Below are positions 1 through 13,029 of a DNA stretch of 64,000 nt, piece by piece (position 1 is the stretch's first letter; every line of letters starts with the position of its first letter). Source of the stretch: Septoria linicola (lineage: Eukaryota > Ascomycota > Dothideomycetes > Mycosphaerellales > Mycosphaerellaceae); NCBI GenBank assembly GCA_024114885.1, contig CP099418.1, forward strand, positions 3,720,001 through 3,784,000, read 5' to 3'. The position numbers were made by a program, and so were the translations under genes. Under the pieces are notes generated by a model, which saw nothing but the letters and a program-made list of their open reading frames with translations, searched no databases and was not told the origin of the DNA.

Positions 1-1059
1 CTAGCCTTATAGCTACGATACTAGAGTACTTACCGCTATAGCTAGGTAGGTAGTCTCCTCTATACCTAGATAAGCTAGAGCTAGAACTAGAGCTAGAGTA
101 TCTCTCCTAGCTAGATATAAATAGAAGAAACTATATAATTAATTAATAGTAGCGTACTAACTACCCTTTAGAGTAACGTTTAGATAATTAGTAGCGACGA
201 TTTAACCTAGAAGACGCTAACCTAGTTCTGCCTTATTTATTACGTAGAGAGCTGTCGCTAGCTATAGACTATAACTAGTAGCTAGTAGAGTAACCTATAC
301 CTACTAAACCCTTACGACTAATCTAGCTAGAGCGACCGGCTTAACCTTAGCGAGCTATCTCTCTTATAGATATACTCGCGGAATTCAGATTAATAATAGA
401 AGAGTAATTAGTTAGAATAGAGTAGCTAATAGCGTATATATAAGAATATTAGACTTAGCGCTTAGATAGCCTCTAGGTATAGATATAGAATCGGTAAGAC
501 TAGCTCTAATAAGCATAGGTCGCTCTATAGAACGCTTTAGAACGATAGTTACTACTAGCTCTAGTTTATTCTATAGGATAGTATCTAGCTGCCTTAAATC
601 TATAACCGTAGCCCTAGATAGGTTAGCTAGCTATAGTAGGCGCGTTATCTCTAGACGAGGAAACTAGTACCTAGCGCTTACGTCGTAGGCGTAACGAGCG
701 ATTAGTACGCGTAGGTTTATTTCTCTAAAATAGTAGACGAGAGCCTCGCTATAATAGTACCTAGCCTCGAGTAACTACTACTAACCTAGTAGGCGATCTA
801 TCTAACTTAGACTCGTCGGATTCGATATATAGAGCGCGATCGAGTAGACACGATAGGAGTAGAAATAGAGACGCTTATAACTAGCGTAATAGATATAGAC
901 TCTCTCCTAGTAACTCGTCGAGCAATATAGAAGAGAGTAATAGACGCCGCGAACCTAGCTATAACTACTATAGTAACTACTACGGACGTAGAAGTCCTAG
1001 CTAGGAGAGGCGCGACTATTACGACGCTATCTAGCTAGTAGGTTCTTAATAAACCTTTT

Positions 1060-4000
1060 CGGATTTTAGGTAGCTAACCTTTAGGCCTAATAATATTAGC
1101 TTCTTCTACCTAGACGTACCTAAAGACGACTATAGCTAGGGAGATTTAGTAGATAAAGGTAATAAGGTATACTATCGTTCTATATATCTGTTTCTAGTAT
1201 TAGTATAGGACTACGCTCTAGTTAATAGTATCGATACTATCGTAGATAACCTTAATAAATACTTTAGAGGTATAGCGATCTAGTAGTTTATATATAAACT
1301 TAATAGTAAGGATAAGACGCGTATCCGAGCTAAAGGTTATAGCCTAAGACGCTAGGAAAAGGTATTAATCGACCGATTCTCTCTACTAATAATAGAGGCC
1401 TAGAACTTACTCTCGGCCGAATCTTACTCTCTAGAGTCAGTAAGACGAGGTCGCCGTCTAGTAGATTATGTTTAGTTAGTAGTTCGATAGGCTATAGAAG
1501 CCTAGATACCTAATCTTCTAGGATAATTAACCTAGGCGTAGTTAAGAATAGACCTACTACTCTAGTAAGCTATACCGAAGCCTATAGCCTAGACTACTAT
1601 ATATTACTTCGTGTCGGTTATAAACGAGAAGTTTAAGAGATAGAAGCGCCTTTATAAGCTATAGGACTCTTAGCGCGAGCGCTCGGATAGATAGAATACT
1701 AGTAAGTATAGAAACAACGATAGGTTACGACGATATAACTTCTATAGCGGCTACGATTTAGATCGCGATAGCCGTTCGGGACGCTATCTAAATAATCGTC
1801 AGCTATACGAAAAATACACTCCTAACTAATATATATAGCGTAGAAATAGAGAAGATAGAACGCTAATAATCTAAGACTACCTAAAGCGGTTAGATTCTCG
1901 TAAGAGGAATAGGTATACGGAACGATATAACGATCGCTACTACGATAACGCTAAACCCTACTAGAACGAGAGACGCCTATTAAGTCTATAAGTCGATAGA
2001 GGTACTAATCCGCCTAGAAATAAAGGTCGAGGTAATCGTAACTCTAGTAGGCGAGGACGAGATCGCCGCCTAGGCAATTACTATAACGCTATTAAGGAAG
2101 ATAGCTTATACTCTCTATCGTAGCGTCTAGGTAATTACTACGCGAATATAGATAGTAGTTCCGAATCTAGCCGCTCTTATAGCTTAAGTTACTACGACTA
2201 CTACTAAGAAGGAAACGATACCTAAGTATATTTTACTAGCCTATCGTATAGTATAGATATTACTATATACGCGGATTTAGCTACCTAGCTATTTATACTA
2301 GCTACGATAAAGAAGACGTATACCTATACGAACTATAATAGGTATTTTCCTAGCTATAGTTAGCTCTAGATATATAGGCGTATAGCTTATCTACGCGAGC
2401 CTATACTAGATACTACGTTATATACCTTTACTATACCGGTAGAGAATATACTAGTAATTAAGTTATCGGTAGGTATCGTCGAACGTAGAGGTTTTACCTT
2501 TAGACGATACTACTATATACGTATCCTAGTATAGTTAACTAAGAGCGGCGAGATATATCTCGTATACCTAGATATAGGAGCTACGCTATCGTTAATAGAC
2601 AATAACTTCCTTAGAGAATTAATTCTAAACATTACCTACTATCGTACTTTATTACGTATTAGTAGCGTAGGCGTAGAAGTAGTAGACTATAGTAAATATA
2701 TCTATCTAGACATTTAGTGCCTAGCTAGACTTAAGAGGAAGTAGGTACTTACGTATTCTAGACGCGAGGTCTATATTATAAAGAACCTCCTACTAAAGCT
2801 ACTCTTAGCTATAGATTTTATTATTCCTAAACGAGTCGTAATCGATCTAATAGTCTATCTTATAACCTTTAGATCTTACTAGAACGCCTTAGTTCTACTA
2901 ATTACTAATAGACGTAGTAGAGAGCCTTTTAATATAGCTATAACTACTAGGGTAAATATTTTTATATTACTAGCCTAGAAGGTTACTAAAGTCCTAGTCT
3001 AGTATAGAATAGAGCTACCCTATAGCTACGATTTTAGATTTAACGCTACTCTATAGGTAGCTAGATACTCGGAGGTTACGGTTTACTTAGCGATAGTTAA
3101 CGCTAATACCTCCTTCGTCCTACTACGTAACGACTTAGACGTAGACGCGTTTCTACTTCTAGGTACGCGTTTAGGAAACCTAATAGAGTACGATTTCGAA
3201 GGCGCGTACCTAGTAGATACTAAGGATATAGCTATTATAGTACTACTAGATTTTTATAGGTAGAGCTCTCGAGCCTATAAGACTCGTAGTATCTAGTCTT
3301 TCGAAGTATCTATTATCTAGCTAATAAATTTAGTAATTCCTCTACTAATAGTAGGAATAACTATCCTCTTACTAGTAGGCGTAGGAAAATTAATAGTTAT
3401 AACTAGTATAGTACCTCTAGATATCTCTAATCCTAGATACGAGATAGTCCTAGATAATAGTATAACTATTTATACTAGAGATCGAGATAACGACGTCTCT
3501 ACTCTAATAGATATAGTAGTAAAACATAAGACGCTCTTCTAGGATAAAGGAACTATAGTAAAGGTTCTACTAGACGAATATATACCTATTAATATCCTTC
3601 TAGAGTATAAGCACGATAGTATACTAACTATAATTTATTCTCTTTATAAGCCTAATAGGTAGGTTATAAATAAGGCCTTCGAACTACTTTATAGATAAGA
3701 GAAGATATTATTTATCTATAAGCCTACCTAGTTTAGGTTTCTAGTATTCGTAGTTTAGAAGACGGTAATAATAGATAGTAAGCTATATCGTAAGAGCTAC
3801 GTAGTAGTAGATATACGAGGATTAAATAAGATTTTAGTTAAGGATTCCTACTTTTTACTATAATAAGAGGATATCGTAAAATCCCTTAGAGGCAGCTAAT
3901 ATATATCGATAATAGACGCTATTTCCTTCTTCTACTAATAGGTAGTCGCCGAATTAGATAGATATAAGTTTACTATTAATAGCTATAGAGGCTAGGAATA

Positions 4001-6870
4001 GATAAACGTTACTATTATAGGCTACTAAGAAAGCGTCTAATACGTCTAGAGATAGCTAGACAGGATACTAAAGCCTTTCGCCTATTACGTACGTATATAT
4101 ATCGACGATATCGTTATCTTCTTACGTACTTATAAGGAGTACCTATAGTATCTAAACTAGGTATTCGCTATACTCTAAGATATAAACGTTAGTATATCGC
4201 TCTAGAAATCCTTCTTAGCGTACTTTTCTACTAAGCTACTCGGATAACGAGTAAGTAGTATAGGGTATATAACGTATAAGGAAAAGGTTTAGGCGATCCT
4301 AGACCTATTATTCCTCGAGACGCTAAAGGATTTAGAATTCTTTATTAGCCTAACCGGTTAGTAAAGATACTATATCCTATACTACTCTACTATTATTACG
4401 CTATTCGAGAAGCGTAAGGCCTGTCTAGTTAGCCTCGCTCTAGCTAATAGAGGTAATACTAGGAAATAGTACGCGAAAAAGGTAATAGCTTAGGACGAGG
4501 TAACGAATAGACAGCTCGTCTAGCGTTCTTTTAAGACGCTAAAGGAATTATATCGTATAGCTACTTTCCTCTATTATACCGACCTAGATAGACTACTTTA
4601 TATTAACCTAGACTCTAGTAAGAAGAGTAGAGCTATAATCCTATATATAGTAGAAGGAGATCTAGAGCCGGTTCTCGAGAACGGTAAGGTAGCTCGTTTC
4701 CTAGCTACTAAGATATAGGTAGTTATATACCTTAGTAAAGCCTATATAGACGTAGAATTAAGGTATCTAGCTATAGAGCTCGAACTAGTAGGACTTCTCT
4801 AGGTAGCGAGGAAAGCGAGATATATTCTTTAGGTATATAAGAGACTAGTTTATATATTTATAGATTATATAGTAGCTATAGGTATCGTAAACGCCGAGTC
4901 GCTAACGACTATAATCTCGGTAGATAAACTAAACCTCTACTTAGTAAGAGTTAGATAGTACCTCTCTTAGTTCCTATAGATTAAAATCTTATATAGACTA
5001 GAGCGTATTTATAGTATCCTAGACGCTCTTAGTAGGCTAATATAGGACCTAAAAGATAGTAAGGATCCTATAGTAGATACCTTAGATCCTCTTAGATACG
5101 ATAACCTAGATACGGCTAGAGACGCTATAGATAGTTTATACCTCTATACGAATTATAGTAACTAGTAGCTAGATAATAATAGTAGCTTTTGTTTCTATAC
5201 TATAATAGTAGACGAGTATACTAGCTATATATTTACTTCGCTAGAGCCTCTAGTTTTCTATTCCGTTTTAGTAGAAATAATATAAGAGTTTAAGGATAAA
5301 CTAATATAAGAGTATAAAGACGATTCGTATTAGGTAGATAGACTCTAATAGCTTACTAAGGCCGAGGATCGTCGTCTAGTAGAATAAGAGAGAGACAGAC
5401 TAGCGATACTAGATAGCGAGCCGCCGGAGCCTATCGAGGATAAGCTAGAAGTAGCGCTATCTAGACTCTAGTTCTTCCTTAGATAGAGGTTAATCTACTT
5501 TAAGGATTTAGAAGATAGCTACGAACGGTTATATATCCTAAAATTATACTATAAGGAAGTCTTTATAATAGCCTACGATAGACACTATTACTCTAGTTTC
5601 TATAGGACCTATACTCGTATTTATACTAGCTTCTATATTAGACGACTCTTAAAGGAACTACGTAGGTATATTAAGTTCTACCTAGATTGTTTAACGTACT
5701 AGATATTATAGTATAGACTATTTAGCGAGCTCTATCCGATCGCTAGTAAGCCGGTTCTATACTATATAGTAACTATAGACTAGGTCTATAGAATACCGAC
5801 TACGATAGAAGGTTTCGATAGCTTCCTAACTTATACGTATAAGTATAGTAAGAAAATTATACTTACTCTAGTAAAATTAACCTAGACGGTAGAGGATTAT
5901 AGCCGTTCCTAGCTAGAAGCGTATATTAGATACGAGAGAAACTTACTAGCTATCTTAATTAGAGATAGGGACCCTATCTAGTTATTCTAATTTATAAAAG
6001 TAGTCTTTAAGAAACTCGGTACGAGATTCTTAGCTATAATAGTATACTACCTATAGTCGGACAGTTAGTTAGAGAGAACTAACTAGACTATAGAAATTAC
6101 TCTCTAATTCTTTACTTTCTCTTTCCTAGATAGCTAGTAGATAGAGGCTCTACTATATATATAGGCTAAATTAAATAATATAAAGAACGCCTCTTTAGGT
6201 AAAGTACTAAACGTAGTTATTTAAGGGTTCCGTAATAACCTAGACGTAGTAAACCCGTTAGTAGAGCTACCGATAGTAGACTATATTAACCTATAGTAGG
6301 AGGCTAGAGATAAAGTAGCCGATTCTCTCGCCTAGGTAGTAGCTACGATAAAGGCCTAATACGACGCTATATATATACTAGTATACTTCCTTCCTAGCTA
6401 GAAAGTTCTACTTAAGCTATATAGAGAGTATCGATTACCTAGCTAGATAAATAGGAAGCTTTCTAGCTAGAGGTAAGAGCCTTTTAAGATCGTCTAGAGA
6501 GTTAGAAGACTAGTATATAAGCTCGAACTCTCTCTAACGATAAGGATATATCTAGTAGTTTCGGTCGCGTAACTTAAGCTATATCCTAAGAGTAACGATC
6601 TATACGATAGAATACTACTAGAGCCTAGCCTAGTATAGATAGAGAATAATAACGACCTAAGTAATCTATATTATAAAATCGAGCGGCTCTTAGATAGACG
6701 TACCTTATAGAGAAGGACGTAGTACTTAGTAAAATAGCTAGACTAGAATTATAGCTATAACGTCTAGTATAATATTAATAATCTTTAGAACGCTCTCGAC
6801 TTAGTATAAGCCTACGACGAAGTATATCCTCCTCGTAAAATAGAGCGTAATATACGCTAAAGGATAATAC
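1060..6870 (+). mobile_element. RIP-inactivated Ty3/Gypsy chromovirus gag-pol (element A)
   Basis: Reading TAG/TAA as former Gln/Trp, the + strand gives a gag-like basic region (about 1.1-2.2 kb) and an aspartic protease motif of the D-I-G-A-T type (about 2,558-2,620). A reverse transcriptase follows, with YIDDIV at 4,098-4,115, then RNase H/connection (about 4.5-5.0 kb). The integrase has a TIDxV core and degraded zinc-finger region (about 5.6-6.35 kb), and a chromodomain starting YKIERLL lies at 6,672-6,830. The order protease-RT-RNase H-integrase-chromodomain is that of chromoviruses. The catalytic YIDD survives because its codons lack CA/TG. No 5' LTR was found, so the element may begin left of the window. 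It probably includes the long frame downstream. Confidence 0.8.
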
Positions 6871-7099
6871 GATAGAGTAACGCTATAGGTAGAACTATCT
6901 ACTAACGCGAGAGTAAAAGTAAAGCGCTATCTAGGAACGAAAGTAAAGCGCTAGCTACTACTAGACAAATAGTAACGAACCTACGTATAGATACTACTAT
7001 ATCTTAACTATAGAGGTTAGGGCTACGATAGTAGTAAATAATACTAATTAATAATACGCTAGTATTTCGGACATAGTTACTAGTCTTAATAGGTAGCTA

Positions 7100-10000
7100 T
7101 TTATTATTATTATCTCGCTAGTAGTTTCTCGTCCTACTTATATTATCGTAATAATAGATATTTACCTTATATTGTTACCTATAGAGACTACTCGCCTATA
7201 GCCTACTCGTACGATCTACTAATATAGAGAAATTTATACTCGACTACGTTCTTTAACCTTCTATAATATACCTACTTTCTACTAACCTACTACTTTCTAC
7301 GAGACACGCTTCGAACCTAGTTAAAACCGATATAGACGGACACCTTTACTACCTACCTTAGTTCGAGGTTTTACTACTCTACCTTCCTTAATAGGTAGAG
7401 ATAATACTAGTAAGCGCTAAGGCGCTCTATCTACGATAGTAAAGAAGAGTAAGCGTAGACTCCTAAAGTACTAGAACCTTTTTACGAACAAGGTATCTAC
7501 TACTATAGACGACGAATAGCTAGCCGTAGACGCCTAAAAGTACCTTTCTAAGATTCTCTAACTAGATAATATTAACGAAGATATACCTACTACTTTAAAA
7601 TATAATAAGAGGGCGTAAGCCTCTAAACTATAGACGAAGGCTTTAGCCTAGATAGCTAAAGTTAATAAGGATATAGAGGTAATAAGGAACTAGCTTGTTT
7701 TAGACTAGAGAGTAGAGAATAAGATAGAGTTTAACGCTACCTACTAAATATAGGCCGATAACGGTTAGGTAGAGCTACCGAAGCTAGCCTAATAGTTTTC
7801 TAAGTTACTTATCTAAAAAGTCTCTTTCGTAGCGCTAGATATCTATAAGAGTACTAATTTTTTCTACTACGCTACTTAGTAGTAGCTACTATTAAAGATA
7901 CGTCCGTTACTTATACCGAAGCGCGTAAGGTCTCTACTATATATACGCGAACTTAATAGCCTAATCCTCGATAATATAGACGATTTTAAAGTAGGTAAGT
8001 AGGACGCGGACTTCTAGCTATATCGCTTAGTATAATCTAAGGAGATAGGAGAAAAGAGCTAGATCGAGGAACGTCTATATAATACTACTAGCGATTTCGA
8101 GAAGTAGCTACGCCTACCTATAGACTCTAAAGAGTACTAAGTAGAGGTTACTAGATTAGCTAAATATTTCCTAGTACCTTAGGCTAACTACCTATACGAT
8201 ACGGAACTAGAGTACTAGACGTAGTTAATAGACGACGAGTATATAGCTATATTAGATAGACCGATTCCTCTAAAGCTACTAAACGGCCTCTACTACCTAG
8301 TATCTATCTCGGACGTTAAAAAGGATCTTCGGCTTCTATATTTAGTTAGCGCCTAGTTATAATACCTAGCCGACGCTCTACTAATCTAGGATAACTTAGC
8401 GCTACTATCTACCGATTTATAGTCTAGCGAGCGATACTTCTTACGAATTAAGAGACGCTACTATAGAGACGATTATTAAGAACCGACCCTAGAAGATATA
8501 TTCGAGGCCTTTAGGCCGAGACTATTTATAATCGACGAGCGTATTCGTATTACTATAGGCGCTACGTAGTACGTTACTAAGCTACTATCGATTTAGGATA
8601 TTTAAGCCTATCTCGTACTAGACCCTATATAGTAGATAGTATATAACTACCTACTATAGGTAGCTCTTTCGATATTCTAAGCCTCGCCGATAAGATATAT
8701 AAAGGATTAGACAACTCTTAAATCCTACTTTATCTAGCTCTACTACTTCGATCCTATAGTAGTAATCTCTTTTATCGATCTAGTTATAGGCTTCGAGATA
8801 GTAGATTTAGTATTAAGAGTTATCGCGGCTATCTCGCTAAGTAAAGAAGATAAATTAAGACTTCCCGATTCTAGAGAGAAGACCCTTTTAGATAGCTTCG
8901 ACGCTATAGCTCTTCTATAGTATAACGCCGATATCTACGCTTTATAGATTAAATCGCTTACTAAGTAGTAGTAGATAGTCTATACGAAGTAGGTATAGAG
9001 ACGTATAGGTAGGCACGATCCTATAGACCGGCTTATAAATATAAATAAGGCCGCTAAGCTATTAGAGTAGCTAGTACGCTAGACAGCTTTAATAGTATAG
9101 CTCTAAGCTAAGTTTTTCTACTAACCTTAGAGAGTTTCCTACGATAGAGATACGAAGTAGCTAGTTAGTAGAGGAAATATATAGACGGACAAATATATAG
9201 ACGAGACGCTACGCTAGAGCGACTAATACTTAGTACCTAGTAGTAAGAAAGCTCTATTTAGCGATAATATTCTTCTATATCTAAAGGACGACGTCTTGCC
9301 TCGTATAGGTCCGCGCGTCTCCTATACGAGCTATACTACGTGTTTCTAGGTACTACTTAATTTCTAGACTACTTATACCCTAGATACGGTACTAGCTCGT
9401 CCGCTAGGATAGAGATATAGAATTTTAGTAGCGTTCTAGGAGATATCTATTAACAATATATTGTTCTTAGCCGAGAGCGAGACTAACGAGGACAAGTCGA
9501 AATAGTAAGCTAGCTTCTATAACTAGGTAGCCGAAATCCTAAACTCGCTACTAGAATATAGCCTAATAGTATAGATCGTAGATATAGTCTAGTCCTTTAA
9601 GGTATATAATTTAGAAGATAGGCTAGCTATTAACGACGTGTCGCCTATACTATACGTATACTTACTAAGTATAGACGGACTAGATAGTAATAGGTCTACT
9701 ATCGTAGATACGTAGCTTCGTAATACGAATTAGCCTATAAACTTTATAGTAAACGTAGCGTCTTTTACTACTACGGCTAGATACGGTTACCTAGAGGTTC
9801 TAGCTAATACTATTTAGATCTACGATTCGCCTATAACTATTATAGTACGAGCTATTAATAACCTTTAAGACTACCTAGGAGAGGAGTTTAGTACTAATAA
9901 TCTATAATAGGAGATATATATTATAGTAGGTTAGTAACTATATTCTACCGACCTACTATAGACTATCGAGTTACGAGATATACGCGATACTTCGAGTAAC

Positions 10001-12805
10001 GCCCTACTAGACGATACCTTATTTATAATACCTAAAGTAGACGTATCTAAGCTAGGTAACGACGAACTAACTAACGATCTCGATTAAAGAAATAATCGCT
10101 AGTCTACTACTATAGATAACCTCTATTAACCTACTAACTATAGCTAGATAATAATAATACGAGTAATACTTACTACCTATAGAAATGTCTATTCTACGTA
10201 GAAGATAGCCGAAATAGTAGGCGATACTTTCTTAGAATCTATATCGAACGCTAAGATAGCTATAGCTATAGCTAGTAAATACCTATTAGGCTTAGAGTAC
10301 GATCTCTACGATATAGGTTACTTACTAGGTCTAATTCTATTACTAATATTCTACTCTATAGATATAAGCGAGGACGTAGCTAGCTTAATTAAATCGCGCC
10401 TAGTACGCGTACTAGCGGACGAGGGCACCTAGTAGGTAGTAAACTACTTCGGCCTAACTCGTTTAAGGACGTATAATATAGAGCTATTATACGTAGTACT
10501 AGCCGAGACACGCCTAGTTCTATATATAAGTACTCTACTATACGAGTAGGAGGTACGTAATAGAGGTAGCGACTTACGTAGTAACGCTCTAGACCTCGCT
10601 AATATATAATACCTATCTACGTAAGCCTAACTTTATAACTACCTTAGCTAGACGTATACTCGACGTACTAGCTAGGTTAACCTTTTCTAGTCCGAATTTC
10701 TAACTTTCTTAGATATCGAGCGAGATACTATTAACGTACTACCAGTACTAGCTTCTATTCTAGTAGGAGTTCTTCCTAAGGAGTATCTATAGTTACCTCG
10801 ACTAGGTTATAAGCGTACGCGTCTATATACTAGCGATTCTAATAGGGAGACCGAGAGACGTAGTAAGCGCTAGCTACTTTATAAGGTATAGACCCTACTA
10901 GTATCGTCGCGTAAGCTAACCTATAAGCTAACCTATAAGCTCGTTAGCGACCTATTTAGCTAGACATACGCTTAATCGGATAGTTAGCCGTCGCGTAAAC
11001 TAACCTATAAGCTAGCCTATAAGCTCGTTAGTAACCTATTTAGCTAGGCGCGCGCTTAATCGAATAATTCTAACGACGAGCTGTCGCGTAAGCTAACCTA
11101 TAATTAGCCGTCGTGTAAGCTAATCTATAAGCTAACCTATAAGCTCGTTACTAACCTATTTAGCTAGCGCGCTTAATTAGACAGTTCCGACGATAAGCTA
11201 TTATATAAGCTAACTTATAAGTTCGTTAATAACCTATTTAGCTAGACGCGCGCTTAATTAGATAGCTCTAATAACGAACTACTACGCTCTTCTAGATAGC
11301 GCCTATTAATATCTACTACTATAAAGGTCTAGCTAGTAGCGGTAGAGTAGATAGACACTACTTAGCCGACTTTAGAAGCGACTAATAGCCTACTATATAT
11401 AACCTATAGAACGAAGTAAGCTACTAACGCCTATAAGAAGGTCGCTCGTTATATAAAGGACGTCTAGCTTTAGTAGCTAAGCGTATAGTATCCTAGGTAG
11501 GAGTATTAGTTAGATACTAATCTAATAAAGAAGCTCGATAATCGTAACGCGGTACTAATATTTAAGACGATTAGTATAGTTATAGTAGAGGTACTTCCGC
11601 CTATAAGCGTGCGCCTCGACGACTAGATAGTAGGAAAGCTACTATATATACTTTAGAATAACGAGATCGCTACTAGTACGCTATATAACTATTAGCTATT
11701 AACCTTTAATAGTAAAGTAATAGTATAGGAGACGCGACGGCCCTTTAGACGCTCCTACGTAGTATATAATAGATAGGGCAAGCTAGTACTCGCTATCGCT
11801 AGTAGACGTATTATTCTTATAAGCGACCTTTTCCTAACTCTTCTTAGTAAACTTTAGGATATAAACCTTAGTACTATACTAGACAAGAACGCTATTTCTA
11901 GTATCTATCTTACGAGGGCGCTAGGCTATAATAATAAGTCCTAATACTACCTTTTAGGAAACGTCGACTATATTAACCTATCTAAGTAGAGCCTCTAAGA
12001 ACGCGCTATCCTACTATACGCTTAAGTAATAGTTCCTAATCTAGCTAGCGTACTAGCCTACGTCGACCGCGAGCTACGATAGCTCTATAAGTCTATCCTA
12101 ACTCTAGCGCTAGCTTACTAGTTATAGACTTATAATCTAATCTTCGTAGCTAGCTAGAACGCTATTCGCTCTACCGAAGACTATCTAATAAAGAAAGCGA
12201 ACTTTAATAATATAAAGTTTAACTACGATTACTATTCCCTACTAGATACTCTTAGTCTTTCTCTCGCTAGCCTTAAGCGTCGGTACGAAATACTACTAGA
12301 AGACTAGCGTAACGACCTATGTCTTTATATTAACCTATCCTTATACGTAGTTATCGAGTCTATAGGTATCTAGCTATAGGTAATCTACTAGTATAAGAAG
12401 GCTACTAGGAACGGTATAGACTTTACTACTACTAAGGTTAGCGCTACGAACGTTCTACTAGAGTAGCTAGCGATATCGGACGATAAGGAAATCTCTAGAC
12501 TAGCACGAGTAAGAGGTATAAAGATATAGTTAAAGCGTATTAGATAATTAAAGCGTATCGAAGCGCTATAAAATATCCTAGATATTAATAATATACTACT
12601 TAAGCGTAAGGACCCTTCTACCCTAACTAAGCTACTAGGTAGTAAGAAGCGTCGTATAGATAGAAGTAAGCTATTAGAGAACTACGCCGTAGAGGTAGTA
12701 GACTACGATACTATACTAGACACTTCTAGTATTATAGTAGAGACGCCTAAGATACCTCCGTTACTCTCTACTAACGTAATTATAGGCCTCTTCTATAAGC
12801 GTTAA
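7100..12805 (+). pseudogene. Giant RIP-degraded reading frame, unknown protein (about 1,900 codons)
   Basis: One + frame (codons starting at positions 2 modulo 3) can be followed from about 7.1 kb to a terminal TAA at 12,803-12,805, interrupted only by TAG/TAA explainable as former CAG, CAA or TGG. In a sample near 12.18-12.37 kb this frame had 1 stop in about 62 codons against 6 and 8 in the other two. Near 8.05-8.24 kb the difference was weak, so the 5' half is less certain. TGA is uninformative here because TG is absent. The frame contains a Lys-Leu-Thr-Tyr-rich repeat (about 10.9-11.27 kb) and ends in a basic region. It differs in frame from the upstream pol. I recognise no domain; the start codon is unresolvable because ATG would have become ATA. 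Confidence 0.5.
10905..11270 (+). repeat. Imperfect tandem repeat of roughly 84 bp inside the giant frame
   Basis: About four degenerate units share the core ctaacctataagctcgtta followed by a conserved cctatttagctag and a cgcgcttaat segment. Unit spacing is about 80-90 bp with small in-frame differences, so the repeat is also visible as a recurring KLTYKL...LFS peptide motif in the giant frame. Length changes in multiples of three would fit a protein repeat rather than neutral satellite DNA. Confidence 0.7.
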
Positions 12806-12914
12806 ACGATATAATCGACTACCTATATAGGTACTAGCTCTATAACCTAGAAGTATAGACACGAGATAAATATAATAAGAATTAATTACGATAAGGTCGC
12901 TACCTTTCTTCTTT

Positions 12915-12960
12915 AAAGGAGGAGGGTACTATTATAGGCTTAGCTAGCTAGGCTTAGTTA
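12915..12960 (+). other. Candidate polypurine tract and 3' LTR start
   Basis: The purine run aaaggaggaggg (12,915-12,926) is followed after three bases by tattataggc, which is what a TG-initiated LTR would look like after RIP. A polypurine tract immediately before the 3' LTR is the plus-strand priming site of LTR retroelements. No second copy of the following sequence was found in the window, so the LTR assignment rests on position and the tract only. If correct, the upstream giant frame lies inside the chromovirus. Confidence 0.4.
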
Positions 12961-13029
12961 GCTAGGCTTAGCGCTAGCTAGTACTATATAGCGTAGTTCG
13001 TAGATAGATAGTATAATTAGACTCTTTAT

